From: Desulfobacterales bacterium
GTDB lineage: Bacteria; Desulfobacterota; Desulfobacteria; Desulfobacterales; JADGBH01
Direction of reading: 5' to 3'
DNA: 40,180 nt
Assembly: GCA_015231595.1 (NCBI GenBank)
Contig: JADGBH010000042.1
Span: 1 to 40,180, forward strand
Shown: piece by piece, positions 17,965-28,386 of the stretch
Layout of the letters: the number at the start of each line of letters is the position of its first letter
Position numbering within the stretch: position 1 is the first letter of the stretch
The notes under the pieces: model-generated
Told to the model about the DNA's origin: nothing
The model's input: only the letters and a program-made list of their open reading frames with translations
Database searches by the model: none
Program-made: the position numbers and the translations under genes

Positions 17965-19734
17965 ATGCTAAAAACACATTTTGCCGGGAAAAAATTTTTA
18001 ATAGTTTTATCCTTTGTTTTATCCATTCAATTTTTAATTTCTTTCCAAATAGCTAATGCAGGAAATGAGAAAAAGATAGCTCTTGTTATGAAAGCTCTTT
18101 CAAATCCATTTTTCTCAAAAATGGAAGAAGGTGCAAAGTTATACGCTAAACAAAATAATATTCCCCTTGAAGTATTTGGGGTTGAACGAGAAACCGATGT
18201 TGAAAGACAAATAGGAATTGTTGAAAATCTTATTTCAAGGAATTATGGTGCTATTGTTATCGCTCCCACCGATTCTAAAAAGCTTGTTCCTATTTGTAAA
18301 AAAGCCTTAGAAAAAAATATAGTCGTTGTAAATATTGATAATCCTTTTCATAAGGAAACAATGGATCAATTAAATGTTTCAATACCTTTTGTCGGGCCTG
18401 ATAATAAAGCGAGTGCTTTTTTAGTTGGAGAATATATAAAGAAAAAACTCGCTGGAAAAGGAAATGTAATTATAATTGAAGGAATTAGAGGCGTTGAAAA
18501 TGGAGAACTTAGAAAACAAGGATTTATAGAAGGAGTTACACAAAATAGCGATGTAAAAATTATTGCATCAGAAAGTGCAAACTGGCATACAGACGAAGCA
18601 TTATCTCTCACGGTAAAGCTGCTTAAAGATAACGATTCAGTTGATGCGATTTTCTGCGCTAATGATAGTATGGCTATAGGTGCTTTGCAAGCCGTTGAAA
18701 TGGGAGACAAAATAGGTAAAATACTTATAGCAGGATATGATAATATCGATGCTGTAAGATACGAAATGCAAAGTAATAGAATACAGACAACAATTGAGCA
18801 GCATCCTGAACTTATGGGGCAATACGGTGTTGAACTTGCAAAAAATGCATTAAAAGGTAAAAAAATGCCCGACTATGTCCCAGTTCCTGTTGATTTAATT
18901 ACTTACGAAACATTTAACAAAACAATTGCTATTTCAATATCAGATATGCAGAATCCTTTTTTTGATTCACTTTATCAAGGCGCTTTAAAATCAGCTAAAC
19001 TTTTCGGAATGAAGCTTTTATTATTCGATGCAAAAAATATGGATTCCCAGCAGGTAACAGATATTTTAAACGCTTTAAAACAAAATATATCTGCAATAAT
19101 TATTAATCCTGCTAACAGTGAAACAATATTTCCAGCGATTGAACTTGCTAATACTAAAAATATTCCAGTTATTACGGTTGACAGAAAATCAACTGAAGGG
19201 AATATTTTATGCCATATTGCATCAGATAATATTGAAGGCGGAAGAATGGCTGCTAAAGCTATTGCTTCATATTTGAAAGAGCAAGGAAATATAATAGAAC
19301 TTGAAGGAATACCTGGAACATCCGCTGCCCATGAAAGGGGTATGGGCTTTAATGAAGTTATAAAAACTTATTCAAAAATTAAAATAGTTGCTCGCGAAGT
19401 TGCGAATTTTGATAGAAATGAAGCAAAAACAATTATAATGCGGCTTATAAAAAAAGGTATTAAATTTGACGGAGTGTTTGCCCATAATGATAATATGATT
19501 CTTGGAGCAATGGAAGCCATCAAAGCTTCAAGCTTAAACGATAACTTGATTTTAATAGGTTTCGATGCTATTGAACCAGCATTGGAAGCATTAAACAAAG
19601 GTGAAATAACAGCAACTATCGCTCAAAAGCCAGAACTCATGGGAATGATAGCTGTTCAGAATGCTGCTAAATATCTAAGAGGAGAAAAAATTCCTTTAAA
19701 TATACCAGTAGGTCTGGCATTAATTGAAAAATAA
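17965..19734 (+). CDS. Tandem periplasmic sugar-binding-type protein (two RbsB-like domains)
   Basis: Exported protein of 589 residues holding two complete Peripla_BP_4 (RbsB/LacI-type) domains. A signal peptide (about 1-32, ending IANA) precedes domain 1 (about 36-305, starting [20 protein letters not shown]). Domain 2 (about 312-589) starts [19 protein letters not shown]. Both repeat the family landmarks in order: NPFF, a DxxxQ helix, IIxPA, D-N/D-R, N-IEGxxG, FAxND-M and GxDx. Ordinary family members have one such domain and about 320 residues. No ABC transporter genes adjoin; the next gene, 11 bp on, is a hybrid kinase. This suggests a sensory rather than transport role, like LuxP with LuxQ or TorT with TorS. 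The ligand is unknown. A strong GGGGG-type site precedes the ATG. Confidence 0.9.
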   Translation: MLKTHFAGKKFLIVLSFVLSIQFLISFQIANAGNEKKIALVMKALSNPFFSKMEEGAKLYAKQNNIPLEVFGVERETDVERQIGIVENLISRNYGAIVIAPTDSKKLVPICKKALEKNIVVVNIDNPFHKETMDQLNVSIPFVGPDNKASAFLVGEYIKKKLAGKGNVIIIEGIRGVENGELRKQGFIEGVTQNSDVKIIASESANWHTDEALSLTVKLLKDNDSVDAIFCANDSMAIGALQAVEMGDKIGKILIAGYDNIDAVRYEMQSNRIQTTIEQHPELMGQYGVELAKNALKGKKMPDYVPVPVDLITYETFNKTIAISISDMQNPFFDSLYQGALKSAKLFGMKLLLFDAKNMDSQQVTDILNALKQNISAIIINPANSETIFPAIELANTKNIPVITVDRKSTEGNILCHIASDNIEGGRMAAKAIASYLKEQGNIIELEGIPGTSAAHERGMGFNEVIKTYSKIKIVAREVANFDRNEAKTIIMRLIKKGIKFDGVFAHNDNMILGAMEAIKASSLNDNLILIGFDAIEPALEALNKGEITATIAQKPELMGMIAVQNAAKYLRGEKIPLNIPVGLALIEK

Positions 19735-19745
19735 AGGATTGTTTG

Positions 19746-22700
19746 ATGTTTCGAACTATCAACAGCAAATTTTACGGCATAGCTGGAGTACTGATATTGC
19801 TATTTTGTATCAGCTATGCAGAGCTTGCTTTTTTTCTTCATAAACAATCTAAAAGTGCTGGTCAAGGTGAAAAAACTGTATTTTTTGAAAGGGAAATTAG
19901 GCTTCTACATGATTTATTTTTTGAATTGCGGTTTTGGGACAGGGCTGTTATTAGGCAAGAATATCCAGACGCTGAAAAAAAATTTGGACTCTTTCTTGAA
20001 GAAATACGATCACGCTTAAAATCTTTAATTGATAGGCCATTTGACGAAAGTATAGAAATAAAATTAGAAGACGCTTGGAAGCTTCTTTTAGCTTATGAGG
20101 AAGATTTTAACAAAATTGTTCAATTAAAAACAGAACAGCAGTTAAATCTTACAACTTTTAATTCAAATTACAGATCTTTTGTATATTCAATATTTAGAAG
20201 CAGTGATAATAATCTTTTTAAGCCTCTTTATAATCTTACCCACTTTCAGATTACTTACTTTGAACATCGGAGGGATTCCGAATATCAAGCTTTAAAGTTA
20301 GTTATGGATTCCCTTGAAGTTAAGCTTTCAGAAAAACAACTTTTAGATGACTATATAAAAAAATATGTAGAATCCTATAAACAACTTTTGGAACAGGATT
20401 TTCAAACAGAACAAACTATCCGAAAAATAAATGAGCATTTCTATAAAAACAGCAATAAACTTATGGAGCTTTTTTATGATATATCTGGTAATGCAGGCAA
20501 TATTTTAAAAATGAAATTTAAAGAGTCTGAAAAGCTTAGAGAAAATTTAAGCGATTCTTATCTTATTTCTACGGTTTTTGGAATTTTAATCCTTTCACTT
20601 ATATTAAAAGTTATTGCAAGCAAATTAATAAAACCTATTAGAGCTATTGCCGAAGTAATGAGACAAATAAAATCAGGTAACATGACTGCTCGTTTTATTT
20701 CTTTGGGAAAACAAAAAGATGAAATAATACAATTTGGTATTTCTTTCAATGATATGATAGATATTATTGAAGACAATAATAAGAGTCTTGTGAACTATCA
20801 AAAAGAACTTGAAGGTAAAATTAAGGAACTCGCTTTTCGTGAAGAAGAATTAAAAAAGCATAGGCATAACCTTGAGGAAATAGTTCAAGAAAGAACATCT
20901 GAACTTGAAAATGCTGTTTATAAACTCACTCAAGAAATCGGACAAAGGGAAAAAGTTGAAGAAGAGCTTAAAAAAGCTAAAGAATCGGCTGAAGCTGGAA
21001 GCAAAGCAAAAAGCGAATTTCTCGCTAATATGAGCCATGAAATTAGGACTCCGCTTAATGGTATTATCGGTATGTCTGATATCATAATGGAAACTAATCT
21101 TGATGAAACTCAAATAGGCATTTTAAAAACAATTACAATCGAAGCTAATTCCCTTTTAAGAATTATAAATGATATACTTGATTTTTCTAAAATAGAAGCT
21201 GGTATGCTTGAACTTGAAGAAATACCATTTAATATTAATAATGTAATTGAAGATGTTGCAAGCAGTATGTCGTTTAAGGCAGAAGAAAAAGGTCTTGAAT
21301 TTATTTCTTATGTATCTGAAGATTTACCTCCATATGTTATCGGAGATCCTACACGACTAAAACAAATCATTACGAATCTTTCTGGAAATGCGGTAAAATT
21401 TACCCATAAAGGTGAAATTTTTATTAAAGGTGAATTAGAAGAAGACTTCAAAGATGAAATCAAAATAAAATTTTCCATAAAAGATACAGGAATCGGAATA
21501 CCAAACGAAGCCCAATCAAAAATTTTTGAAAGTTTCACTCAAGCTGATGGCTCTACAACAAGGCAGTATGGAGGAACTGGGCTTGGGACTACCATATCAA
21601 AACAACTCGCAGAACTTATGGGAGGAGAAATAGGAATTGAAAGTGAATTAGAAAAAGGAAGCACCTTTTGGTTTACATCGGTATTTAAAAAGACCGATTT
21701 GCAAGAGAATACAGAAAAAAGAAAAATCGATTTTAATAAATTGAATGTTCTTGTTGTTGACGATAATAAAACTAACCGTTTTGTTTTATCAGAATACTTA
21801 AAAGCATGGAAAATAACTCCTACTACTACATCAGATGGAATAGAAGCTCTTTCTATTCTCAATAGTTTAAGCCCTAACGACAATATACATCTTATATTGA
21901 CTGACCATAATATGCCTGTAATGAGTGGATTTGATTTTTCAGAGGCGGTTCGAAATATAGAAAATTTTAAATCTGTTCCTATAATTATGCTCACTTCAGC
22001 TCGAACTATCGGAGACATACAATGTTGTAAGGAAATTGGTATCCAAAGGATAATTTCAAAGCCTATACGCAAAGATGAGCTTTATAAGGCTATTGAAACA
22101 GTATTATGCAAAAATACAGATCAACAAAAAATTAAAAATATAAAAACTGATGACATTAATATTAAAAGTATAGCCAATAAGAATATTAATATTCTTTTAG
22201 CGGAAGATTATCCGACTAACCAGCAAGTTGCTACAAAATATTTGAGGTCAGCAGGCTATGATAAAATTGATGTTGCTGAAAATGGTAAACAAGCAGTAGA
22301 ACGATTTAGAAATAAAGAATATGAAGTTATTTTGATGGATATCCAAATGCCTGTCATGGATGGTTACGGAGCAACAAACGAGATACGTAAGATTGAATTG
22401 GAACGAAGATTGGAGCAAAACAATAAAAAAATTAAAAAAATTCCAATTATAGCTCTTACTGCCCATGCAATGAAAGGGTATAAAGAAAAATGCATAGATG
22501 CCGGCATGGATGATTATCTATCCAAGCCTCTAAAGAAAAAAGACCTTATTGAAATAGTTCAAAAATGGACGGTAATTAAAGACACTTCCTTAGAAGAAAT
22601 AAAAAAAGATTTATTAGACGAAATACAAACAGAAATTGATATTAGTGGAATTGTAGAAGAAACAAAGTTAGATGAATTATCTCCACAGCAAAACGATTTA

Positions 22701-23033
22701 TCGCCTATGAATTATGAAAAAGCCCTTGAAGAATTTGATGGAGATAAAGAATTTCTTATGGAAGTTATTGATGGATTTTTCAGTAATGTAATATCACAAA
22801 TTGAAATTTTATCTAAGGCTGTAAATACTGGTGATGCAGAAAATATAGCTAAAGAAGCTCATTCTATTAAAGGAGGTTCTGCTAATCTTTTAGCATTAGA
22901 CCTTTCAAAATCAGCAGCGGAATTGGAAAAATTAGGAAAATCTGGAGTTTTAGACGGAAGTCAGGAAAAATTTGAAATTCTTAAAAAAGAATTCTATCGT
23001 CTTGAGGAATATATTAGAACAAAAAAGAATTAA
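19746..23033 (+). CDS. Hybrid sensor histidine kinase, HAMP-HisKA-REC-REC-HPt
   Basis: Inner-membrane phosphorelay kinase of 1095 residues. Two membrane helices (about 8-30 and 274-296) enclose a mainly helical periplasmic domain without obvious family. A HAMP domain ([16 protein letters not shown]) and a coiled coil (about 355-405) follow. HisKA has its histidine in [12 protein letters not shown] near 432, and the HATPase covers about 540-655 ([19 protein letters not shown]). Two receivers have Asp in [13 protein letters not shown] near 719 and [11 protein letters not shown] near 864. The C-terminal HPt has its His in [11 protein letters not shown] near 1039. The frame can be read from TTG at 19743, but the ATG at 19746 sits 7 bases after AAGGA and is preferred. 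The SD overlaps the end of the binding-protein gene, so the two are probably coupled and the binding protein is the likely sensor partner. Confidence 0.93.
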   Translation: MFRTINSKFYGIAGVLILLFCISYAELAFFLHKQSKSAGQGEKTVFFEREIRLLHDLFFELRFWDRAVIRQEYPDAEKKFGLFLEEIRSRLKSLIDRPFDESIEIKLEDAWKLLLAYEEDFNKIVQLKTEQQLNLTTFNSNYRSFVYSIFRSSDNNLFKPLYNLTHFQITYFEHRRDSEYQALKLVMDSLEVKLSEKQLLDDYIKKYVESYKQLLEQDFQTEQTIRKINEHFYKNSNKLMELFYDISGNAGNILKMKFKESEKLRENLSDSYLISTVFGILILSLILKVIASKLIKPIRAIAEVMRQIKSGNMTARFISLGKQKDEIIQFGISFNDMIDIIEDNNKSLVNYQKELEGKIKELAFREEELKKHRHNLEEIVQERTSELENAVYKLTQEIGQREKVEEELKKAKESAEAGSKAKSEFLANMSHEIRTPLNGIIGMSDIIMETNLDETQIGILKTITIEANSLLRIINDILDFSKIEAGMLELEEIPFNINNVIEDVASSMSFKAEEKGLEFISYVSEDLPPYVIGDPTRLKQIITNLSGNAVKFTHKGEIFIKGELEEDFKDEIKIKFSIKDTGIGIPNEAQSKIFESFTQADGSTTRQYGGTGLGTTISKQLAELMGGEIGIESELEKGSTFWFTSVFKKTDLQENTEKRKIDFNKLNVLVVDDNKTNRFVLSEYLKAWKITPTTTSDGIEALSILNSLSPNDNIHLILTDHNMPVMSGFDFSEAVRNIENFKSVPIIMLTSARTIGDIQCCKEIGIQRIISKPIRKDELYKAIETVLCKNTDQQKIKNIKTDDINIKSIANKNINILLAEDYPTNQQVATKYLRSAGYDKIDVAENGKQAVERFRNKEYEVILMDIQMPVMDGYGATNEIRKIELERRLEQNNKKIKKIPIIALTAHAMKGYKEKCIDAGMDDYLSKPLKKKDLIEIVQKWTVIKDTSLEEIKKDLLDEIQTEIDISGIVEETKLDELSPQQNDLSPMNYEKALEEFDGDKEFLMEVIDGFFSNVISQIEILSKAVNTGDAENIAKEAHSIKGGSANLLALDLSKSAAELEKLGKSGVLDGSQEKFEILKKEFYRLEEYIRTKKN

Positions 23034-23044
23034 GGTGAAAAATT

Positions 23045-24181
23045 ATGCATTCTTTTGAAAACCAATTAGAAAAAGAGATTATTCTGAAGCAATCAAATAA
23101 AATTATAAGCATCCCATATATACTTGAACTACTTAATTCTATTCCAGTTATATTGATAATTTTGAATAAAAATCGTAAAGCTATTTTTGCAAATTATAAG
23201 TTAATTGAGTTTCTTGGTATCGACAAGCAAGAATACAATGATAAAATTCTTGGACTTGCTCCTGGCAATATTTTTAGATGTCAGCATGTTGAATCAGGCG
23301 GGAAATGCGGATCAACGGAATTTTGTCGTTACTGTGGAGCATCAAATGCTATTTTATGCTGCTTACAAGGAAATTCTGATAGTCAAGAATGCCGACTATT
23401 GCGAAGAGGCGAATACGAGTTTGAAGCACTTGATTTACTTGTTTGGACGCATCCTTTTAAAATAGACGAAGAATATCACGTACTATTCAGCGTTGTAAAT
23501 GTAAGTGATATGAAACGAAGAAAGGCTTTGGAACGTATATTTTTTCATGATATTTTAAATTCTGTTGGAGCAATGGGTAATTTTCTTGAAATGATGATAT
23601 ACGGTATTAAAAAGCCTGACAAAGAAAATTTAATCCGTATCTATGATTACTCATTATCTATAGCTGATGAGATTCATGCCCAAAAATATTTAGCTCAAGC
23701 TGAAAATAACGATTTAACAATTTCATGTGCGGATATAAATTCTCAAGAGCTTTTAAAAAAAATAGTAGATAGATATAAAAATCATAAAACTGCTAAAAAT
23801 CGATATATTAACATCGATACTCAATCTGAAAATATTGCATTTAGAAATGATCCGATTATTTTAGGAAGAATTATTGGAAATTTAATAAAAAATGCTTTTG
23901 AAGCTATAAAAGAGGGAGAGTCAGTTACTATCAGTTCTCGTTTAAACGGTAGTAATATAGAAATTTGGATTCATAATCCAACATTTATATCAAAAGACAT
24001 TCAGTTACAGCTATTTAAAAGATCTTTTTCAACGAAGGGAAAAGATAGAGGGTTAGGCCTTTACAGCATACGACTTTTAACTGAAAGATATCTTAAAGGA
24101 AAAGTTCATTTTAAAACATCAGAAGAAGAAGGAACTACATTTACAGCTATTTATCCTTTAGATATAGAATCATTAATTTAA
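23045..24181 (+). CDS. PAS-domain histidine kinase with a cysteine-rich sensor region
   Basis: Soluble kinase of 378 residues. A PAS-type domain covers about 25-155 and contains an unusual cluster C79-x-H81, C88, C94-x-x-C97 and C105-C106. The block CGSTEFCRYCGASNAI recurs in other bacterial sensor proteins of this style. The Cys/His set could bind a metal or a redox cofactor, but the cofactor is unknown. The dimerisation helix has a divergent phospho-acceptor motif, FFHDILNSVGAM with His168, of the HDxxN kind. The HATPase domain (about 265-378) has Asn283 in GNLIKNAFEA and the G-box GKDRGLGLYSI. It lies 11 bp after the hybrid kinase with AAGGTGA upstream of the ATG, so it is the last gene of the 16889-24181 operon. 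Confidence 0.88.
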   Translation: MHSFENQLEKEIILKQSNKIISIPYILELLNSIPVILIILNKNRKAIFANYKLIEFLGIDKQEYNDKILGLAPGNIFRCQHVESGGKCGSTEFCRYCGASNAILCCLQGNSDSQECRLLRRGEYEFEALDLLVWTHPFKIDEEYHVLFSVVNVSDMKRRKALERIFFHDILNSVGAMGNFLEMMIYGIKKPDKENLIRIYDYSLSIADEIHAQKYLAQAENNDLTISCADINSQELLKKIVDRYKNHKTAKNRYINIDTQSENIAFRNDPIILGRIIGNLIKNAFEAIKEGESVTISSRLNGSNIEIWIHNPTFISKDIQLQLFKRSFSTKGKDRGLGLYSIRLLTERYLKGKVHFKTSEEEGTTFTAIYPLDIESLI

Positions 24182-24247
24182 TGAGCTTTTTAAGAAACTA
24201 TTTCATCTTTTTTATAAACTAAACAAAAAATAAATTAGGCTTAGATT

Positions 24248-25531
24248 ATGGCTGAATATACAGACAGAGAAAGATTTATACCATTTAGCAAGGCTCAAAT
24301 TATTGATATGCTTTGCACAGACGGAAAATTAAATAAAAACAATGTTGAAAAATTTCGTAAATTTTGCAGAATTTTAGATAGCATTTATCATTTTGAGTTT
24401 CATTCAAAATTGGAATATCTAAAAGAAAATTATTATCCCTTTGACCCGGACAAAGACACAAAATTTACAAATTCATACTCAGAAGAAGAACTCCTAAAAT
24501 TTGAAAAAAACCTTGTAAGCAAGTTTAGGGAAATATTAAACGATGCAAACTATGAGGAAATTACTGAACAAGAATTAAACCTTGCCTTAAAAGAAGAATC
24601 CATCTTTAAAATTAGCCTTTACGTTGATTTTGACGACTTTGACAGCTATTCCCTTTTTTGGAGAGGTCATATTAACCATAAAGAAAAAATACGGAAGTAT
24701 TTTTTCAAAGAAATAGATTTAGATGTGCCTACCTTTGAAAGGGTAGCTATGCTTATAAAATTCAAAAAGGATGAATATTTTAAACAAAAAAAACGTAAAA
24801 TTGCTTTTGAGCCAGGCAGCACAATAATAAAGCTGTTTAAAAATATTCCAAAAGCGGACCTTGAAATGCTTTTTCCAAATACTCAAATAAAAATGAAATT
24901 AAAAGATAAAATTATAATGCTTGCGGCAGCAATTGGCGGTGGAATAGGGGTTTTTACAAAAACCGCTGCAGGTATTATAGCGATGCTCGGAGTTATTTGG
25001 TTTTTTATATTAAATTTTGGAAATACAGAACCTGTAAGAAATATATTATCCGATCCAGAAAAAATGGGAGCATTAATAGCTGGCATAAGTGGTATTGGAG
25101 TTATTACCGCTTTTTTAATAAAACAATGGGTAAACTATAAGAATCGTAAAATAAAATTTATGAAAACCCTTGGAGATAATTTATATTTTAAAAATTTAGA
25201 TAACAATAAAGGAGTTTTTTTTCATCTTATTAACGACGCAGAAGAAGAAGAATTTAAAGAATCAATTTTAGGCTATTATTTTTTGCTTTTTTCGGAACAA
25301 GGATTAACTGAGATTGAATTAGATGATGAAATAGAAAACTGGTTTGGAAAAAAATATAATGTGCTAATAGACTTTGAAATAAAGGATTCGCTTAGAAAAC
25401 TTAATGATTTAAAACTTTGCCAGATAGTCGGAGAAAATAAAAATAATATGTCTCCAATTTATAAGGTTATAGGCATTGATGAAGGATTTAAACATCTTGA
25501 TAATATTTGGGATAACTTTTTTCAAAATTGA
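24248..25531 (+). CDS. DUF3754/TMEM143-like membrane protein
   Basis: Protein of 427 residues resembling the DUF3754 (TMEM143) family. The N-terminal half is soluble, with the marker segment AMLIKFKKDEYF and, later, LFKNIPKADLEMLFPNTQIKMK. Two or three hydrophobic segments follow: a glycine-rich helix at about 220-255 (AAAIGGGIGVFTKTAAG, then IIAMLGVIWFFI) and another at about 275-297 (ALIAGISGIGVITAFLIK). The C-terminal domain (about 310-427) is soluble. The biochemical function of the family is unknown. It lies 66 bp after the kinase operon on the same strand. Its last 10 bp overlap the end of the convergent gene on the other strand, so no terminator separates them. Confidence 0.75.
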   Translation: MAEYTDRERFIPFSKAQIIDMLCTDGKLNKNNVEKFRKFCRILDSIYHFEFHSKLEYLKENYYPFDPDKDTKFTNSYSEEELLKFEKNLVSKFREILNDANYEEITEQELNLALKEESIFKISLYVDFDDFDSYSLFWRGHINHKEKIRKYFFKEIDLDVPTFERVAMLIKFKKDEYFKQKKRKIAFEPGSTIIKLFKNIPKADLEMLFPNTQIKMKLKDKIIMLAAAIGGGIGVFTKTAAGIIAMLGVIWFFILNFGNTEPVRNILSDPEKMGALIAGISGIGVITAFLIKQWVNYKNRKIKFMKTLGDNLYFKNLDNNKGVFFHLINDAEEEEFKESILGYYFLLFSEQGLTEIELDDEIENWFGKKYNVLIDFEIKDSLRKLNDLKLCQIVGENKNNMSPIYKVIGIDEGFKHLDNIWDNFFQN

Positions 25532-28338
25532 AGCATAAATAAAAAATTTACAAATCCTTTTCCTTCTTTAACTTTATAACCAGCAGAGATACCTAATTCA
25601 ACAGGGAGAACATTCATAATAACCGACTTTGCAGTTAAAGTAGTTCCGATAGATGTACGAGCTTTACCTGTCCAGTCTTTAATATCAAAACTATCATTCC
25701 ATCCTGACCCATAGTCGATAAAAACAGACGATTTTAAAAGCGACATATAATAAAAAATAAGCCCAAGTCCTGTATCTGCATACCATAAAGGAAAATGATA
25801 TTCTCCTGAAACAAGAAGATTTTTTCTTAAATTAAGGCCGCCTTCTTCATCATCGTCAGAATAACCTCGAGGGATACTTAAATCTTTTTCAAATCTATAA
25901 TACCCGCTTTGCTGTTGGCCTGTCATTCTTAGTTCAAATCCATGATGATTGATTAATGACGGAAGATACTGAATTCCAGAAATTAATGTGTTATGTCCGT
26001 TAATTTCTCCATAAGGATCTGATAATCCTTCTTCATGAATCATATACATACTTTGTCCCCAAATTGGCACCACATCTTTTCTCGCAGAGTCTGGTATTCT
26101 ATCCATTTCTGTTTCTATAAAAATTTCAGTTTGTTTATTTTGATTTGTATTAAATTTTATGTTTTCAAGACCTGAAATTTCTCTTATTTTTCCTCCGATT
26201 CGTATTGATGAATTAATATAAGACGGAGTTGTTTGAAAAATAATGTTTAAGCCTAAATACAATTCATCCCCTTGTTCCCTATACCAATAATCAGTGTCAT
26301 TATGTTTCCCAGCTTGAGCCATATCGTATATCCTAAATCCGATAGTTGGCCAAAAAGAATTATTTTCCAATAATATGTCATAGCCAGGCCTTTCGGATCT
26401 AAGTCCATAATGAATGTTTGCTTGATAAGTATTTATGCCTATAGGGTCTGAACCCATAAAAGAGAAACCAAATTTTCCACCATCTTCATCTGATCCGAAA
26501 TACGGCACATGTATAAAAGGCTTGTATTCCTTAAGTGATAGTCCTTTTTTCTTTTCAAAGCTGATATCAGGCGCAAGGCGTTTAGTATCAGGTGAATCAA
26601 GTGTTTCTCCATTTTCTACGGTTATTTCCCTTCCTTTTAAAGGCTCAAAAGGAATTGAACATATTCGTCTAACTCCCCTATAAAGATTTAGAAAAGATAA
26701 CGTGTTTCCATCTTTTGATATTTGGGGCATAGATGCAGCATAAAACACAGAAGTAAGCTGATATAATTTTTTATTTAATAAATCCCAAGCATAGATGTTA
26801 AATATCCCGCTTCGATCTGACGAAAAAACTATCCAATTTCCATCTGGAGAAAATGAAGGCTCGCTGTCTTCATAAACATCTGATTTAAAGAAAGTTTTTA
26901 TTTGGCCTGATTCTGGATTAATAAGAACAATATCAGAATTTCTATTTATTTTTGCGACAGATGCTATCATTTTTCCATCAGGTGACCAGCATGGACTTTC
27001 AAAATATGCACCTTTAATTGAAGTAAGGGGAGTTATTTCCGAACCATCTGCATTAAAAGTAACAATATCAATCCACATACCATTTCTTTTTGCTGCAACA
27101 AATTTTTTACCGTCAGGAGATAGAGACGCTGAAAAAATATGCTGATTTTTTGTTATTCGTGAACGTTTTTTTGAAGCTGCATCAAAAACGACAAGATCAG
27201 TAACATCAATTTCACCATTTCCAAGGGGATGTAAAAAAATTTCAACAAAAGCAAAATTTTCATTAGGGAGAATAGCTATTTTAGGAATATTATGCATAAT
27301 TCCAATAAAATTTTCTTTAATAATTTTTTCAGATACAGGGTCAATTTCAACTATTGCGTTTTTCTTCTCATAGCCAGTCCTAAATGCAATAATCGTATTT
27401 CTATCCGTCCAAAAATGAGCTATAAAATCTTCCATAGGCTCTGAAATAATTATATCACCCATTGGTATTCCGTCGGATAAAACATTTTCTTTAATGCTGT
27501 TGGCACGTGTTTCAAAATCTTTGATAAAATCTTTATAAAAAGTTTTAGAATCCTTTTTTGTTACGTATTTTAAGGCCGATTTTATTCCTCCGATGGGATG
27601 CATTGCTTGATATTTTGCAAGTTCCGAAAAAGCATAGGGTCCATATTCTCTATTCAAATATTCAATCATGTTATAACCGGAAAGATATATTCTAACTGAA
27701 GGCGGATTAAAAACAGGATTTACTCCAGAAGCTGTTAGTCCCCAAATCCCTTTGCTTTCAGTAAAAGACATCATTTCACCTAAAAATAGAGATGATCTTC
27801 CTCTGCCTCCGTCAGTAAAAATTGTTTCAGCGTAAGTAGCGGCACCTTCATGAACCCAGCCTGGAGATAAAATATTTGATATCGCAAAACCGTTACCGAT
27901 CACTTTTGTTAAGTTACCATACCATCCGAGTTGAGCTGTAATATGAACATAATGGGTATATTCATGGGTAAAAATATTATCCATTAAGTCTGAAGAATGG
28001 CCAAATTCTTTTAAAGAATATGGAGGAGTTTCAAACAGGGATATTCGATTCGGCAATACATCGAAAAAACCATTTATTATATCAGTCGCTGGATTTAAAA
28101 TTATGGGGCATTGCCTTGGAGTTATTCCGACAAATCCCGTAACATCTTCATAAACTTCATTAGTGAGTGAAAGGACTCTTTGTGCTAAATCTTCATGACC
28201 TTCAGGATAATAAATAATGAAATAAGCTGTTTCTATTTTTAGCCAGTTCCATGATGGATTATAACGAGCATAAGAACTTGGCAAATAGAATAATAAAATA
28301 AATATGATAAAAAAAATTTTTAAAAGTAAGGTTTTCAT
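25522..28338 (-). CDS. Surface metallopeptidase-like protein with PD40 repeats and a C-terminal barrel
   Basis: Exported protein of about 938 residues, numbered here from the longest frame start at 28377 (951 residues). The internal ATG at 28338 begins a proper signal peptide (MKTLLLKIFFIIFILLFYLPSSYA), so it is chosen. No clear ribosome-binding site supports either start. An N-terminal gluzincin-like domain has the zinc motif H138-E-Y-T-H142, with E177 in WVHEGAATYAE as third ligand. TolB/PD40-type repeats follow at about 420-600, each carrying SPDG or SKDG (LSPDGKKFVA, WSPDGKMIAS, FSPDGNWIVF). The last 300 residues alternate aromatic and polar residues and end in F-L-F-M-L-Q-F, like an outer-membrane beta-barrel of the surface-antigen type. 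It probably sits in the outer membrane. Its substrate and role are unknown. Confidence 0.85.
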   Translation of the reverse strand: MKTLLLKIFFIIFILLFYLPSSYARYNPSWNWLKIETAYFIIYYPEGHEDLAQRVLSLTNEVYEDVTGFVGITPRQCPIILNPATDIINGFFDVLPNRISLFETPPYSLKEFGHSSDLMDNIFTHEYTHYVHITAQLGWYGNLTKVIGNGFAISNILSPGWVHEGAATYAETIFTDGGRGRSSLFLGEMMSFTESKGIWGLTASGVNPVFNPPSVRIYLSGYNMIEYLNREYGPYAFSELAKYQAMHPIGGIKSALKYVTKKDSKTFYKDFIKDFETRANSIKENVLSDGIPMGDIIISEPMEDFIAHFWTDRNTIIAFRTGYEKKNAIVEIDPVSEKIIKENFIGIMHNIPKIAILPNENFAFVEIFLHPLGNGEIDVTDLVVFDAASKKRSRITKNQHIFSASLSPDGKKFVAAKRNGMWIDIVTFNADGSEITPLTSIKGAYFESPCWSPDGKMIASVAKINRNSDIVLINPESGQIKTFFKSDVYEDSEPSFSPDGNWIVFSSDRSGIFNIYAWDLLNKKLYQLTSVFYAASMPQISKDGNTLSFLNLYRGVRRICSIPFEPLKGREITVENGETLDSPDTKRLAPDISFEKKKGLSLKEYKPFIHVPYFGSDEDGGKFGFSFMGSDPIGINTYQANIHYGLRSERPGYDILLENNSFWPTIGFRIYDMAQAGKHNDTDYWYREQGDELYLGLNIIFQTTPSYINSSIRIGGKIREISGLENIKFNTNQNKQTEIFIETEMDRIPDSARKDVVPIWGQSMYMIHEEGLSDPYGEINGHNTLISGIQYLPSLINHHGFELRMTGQQQSGYYRFEKDLSIPRGYSDDDEEGGLNLRKNLLVSGEYHFPLWYADTGLGLIFYYMSLLKSSVFIDYGSGWNDSFDIKDWTGKARTSIGTTLTAKSVIMNVLPVELGISAGYKVKEGKGFVNFLFMLQF

Positions 28339-28386
28339 AAAGTTATTGCATAAAAAATTTAAGTTTAAGTTATTCATTATTAACCA

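Noticed and set aside
17965..19734. A sugar ABC transporter operon around the binding protein
   Set aside because: No permease or ATPase gene adjoins; the neighbours on both sides are signalling proteins.
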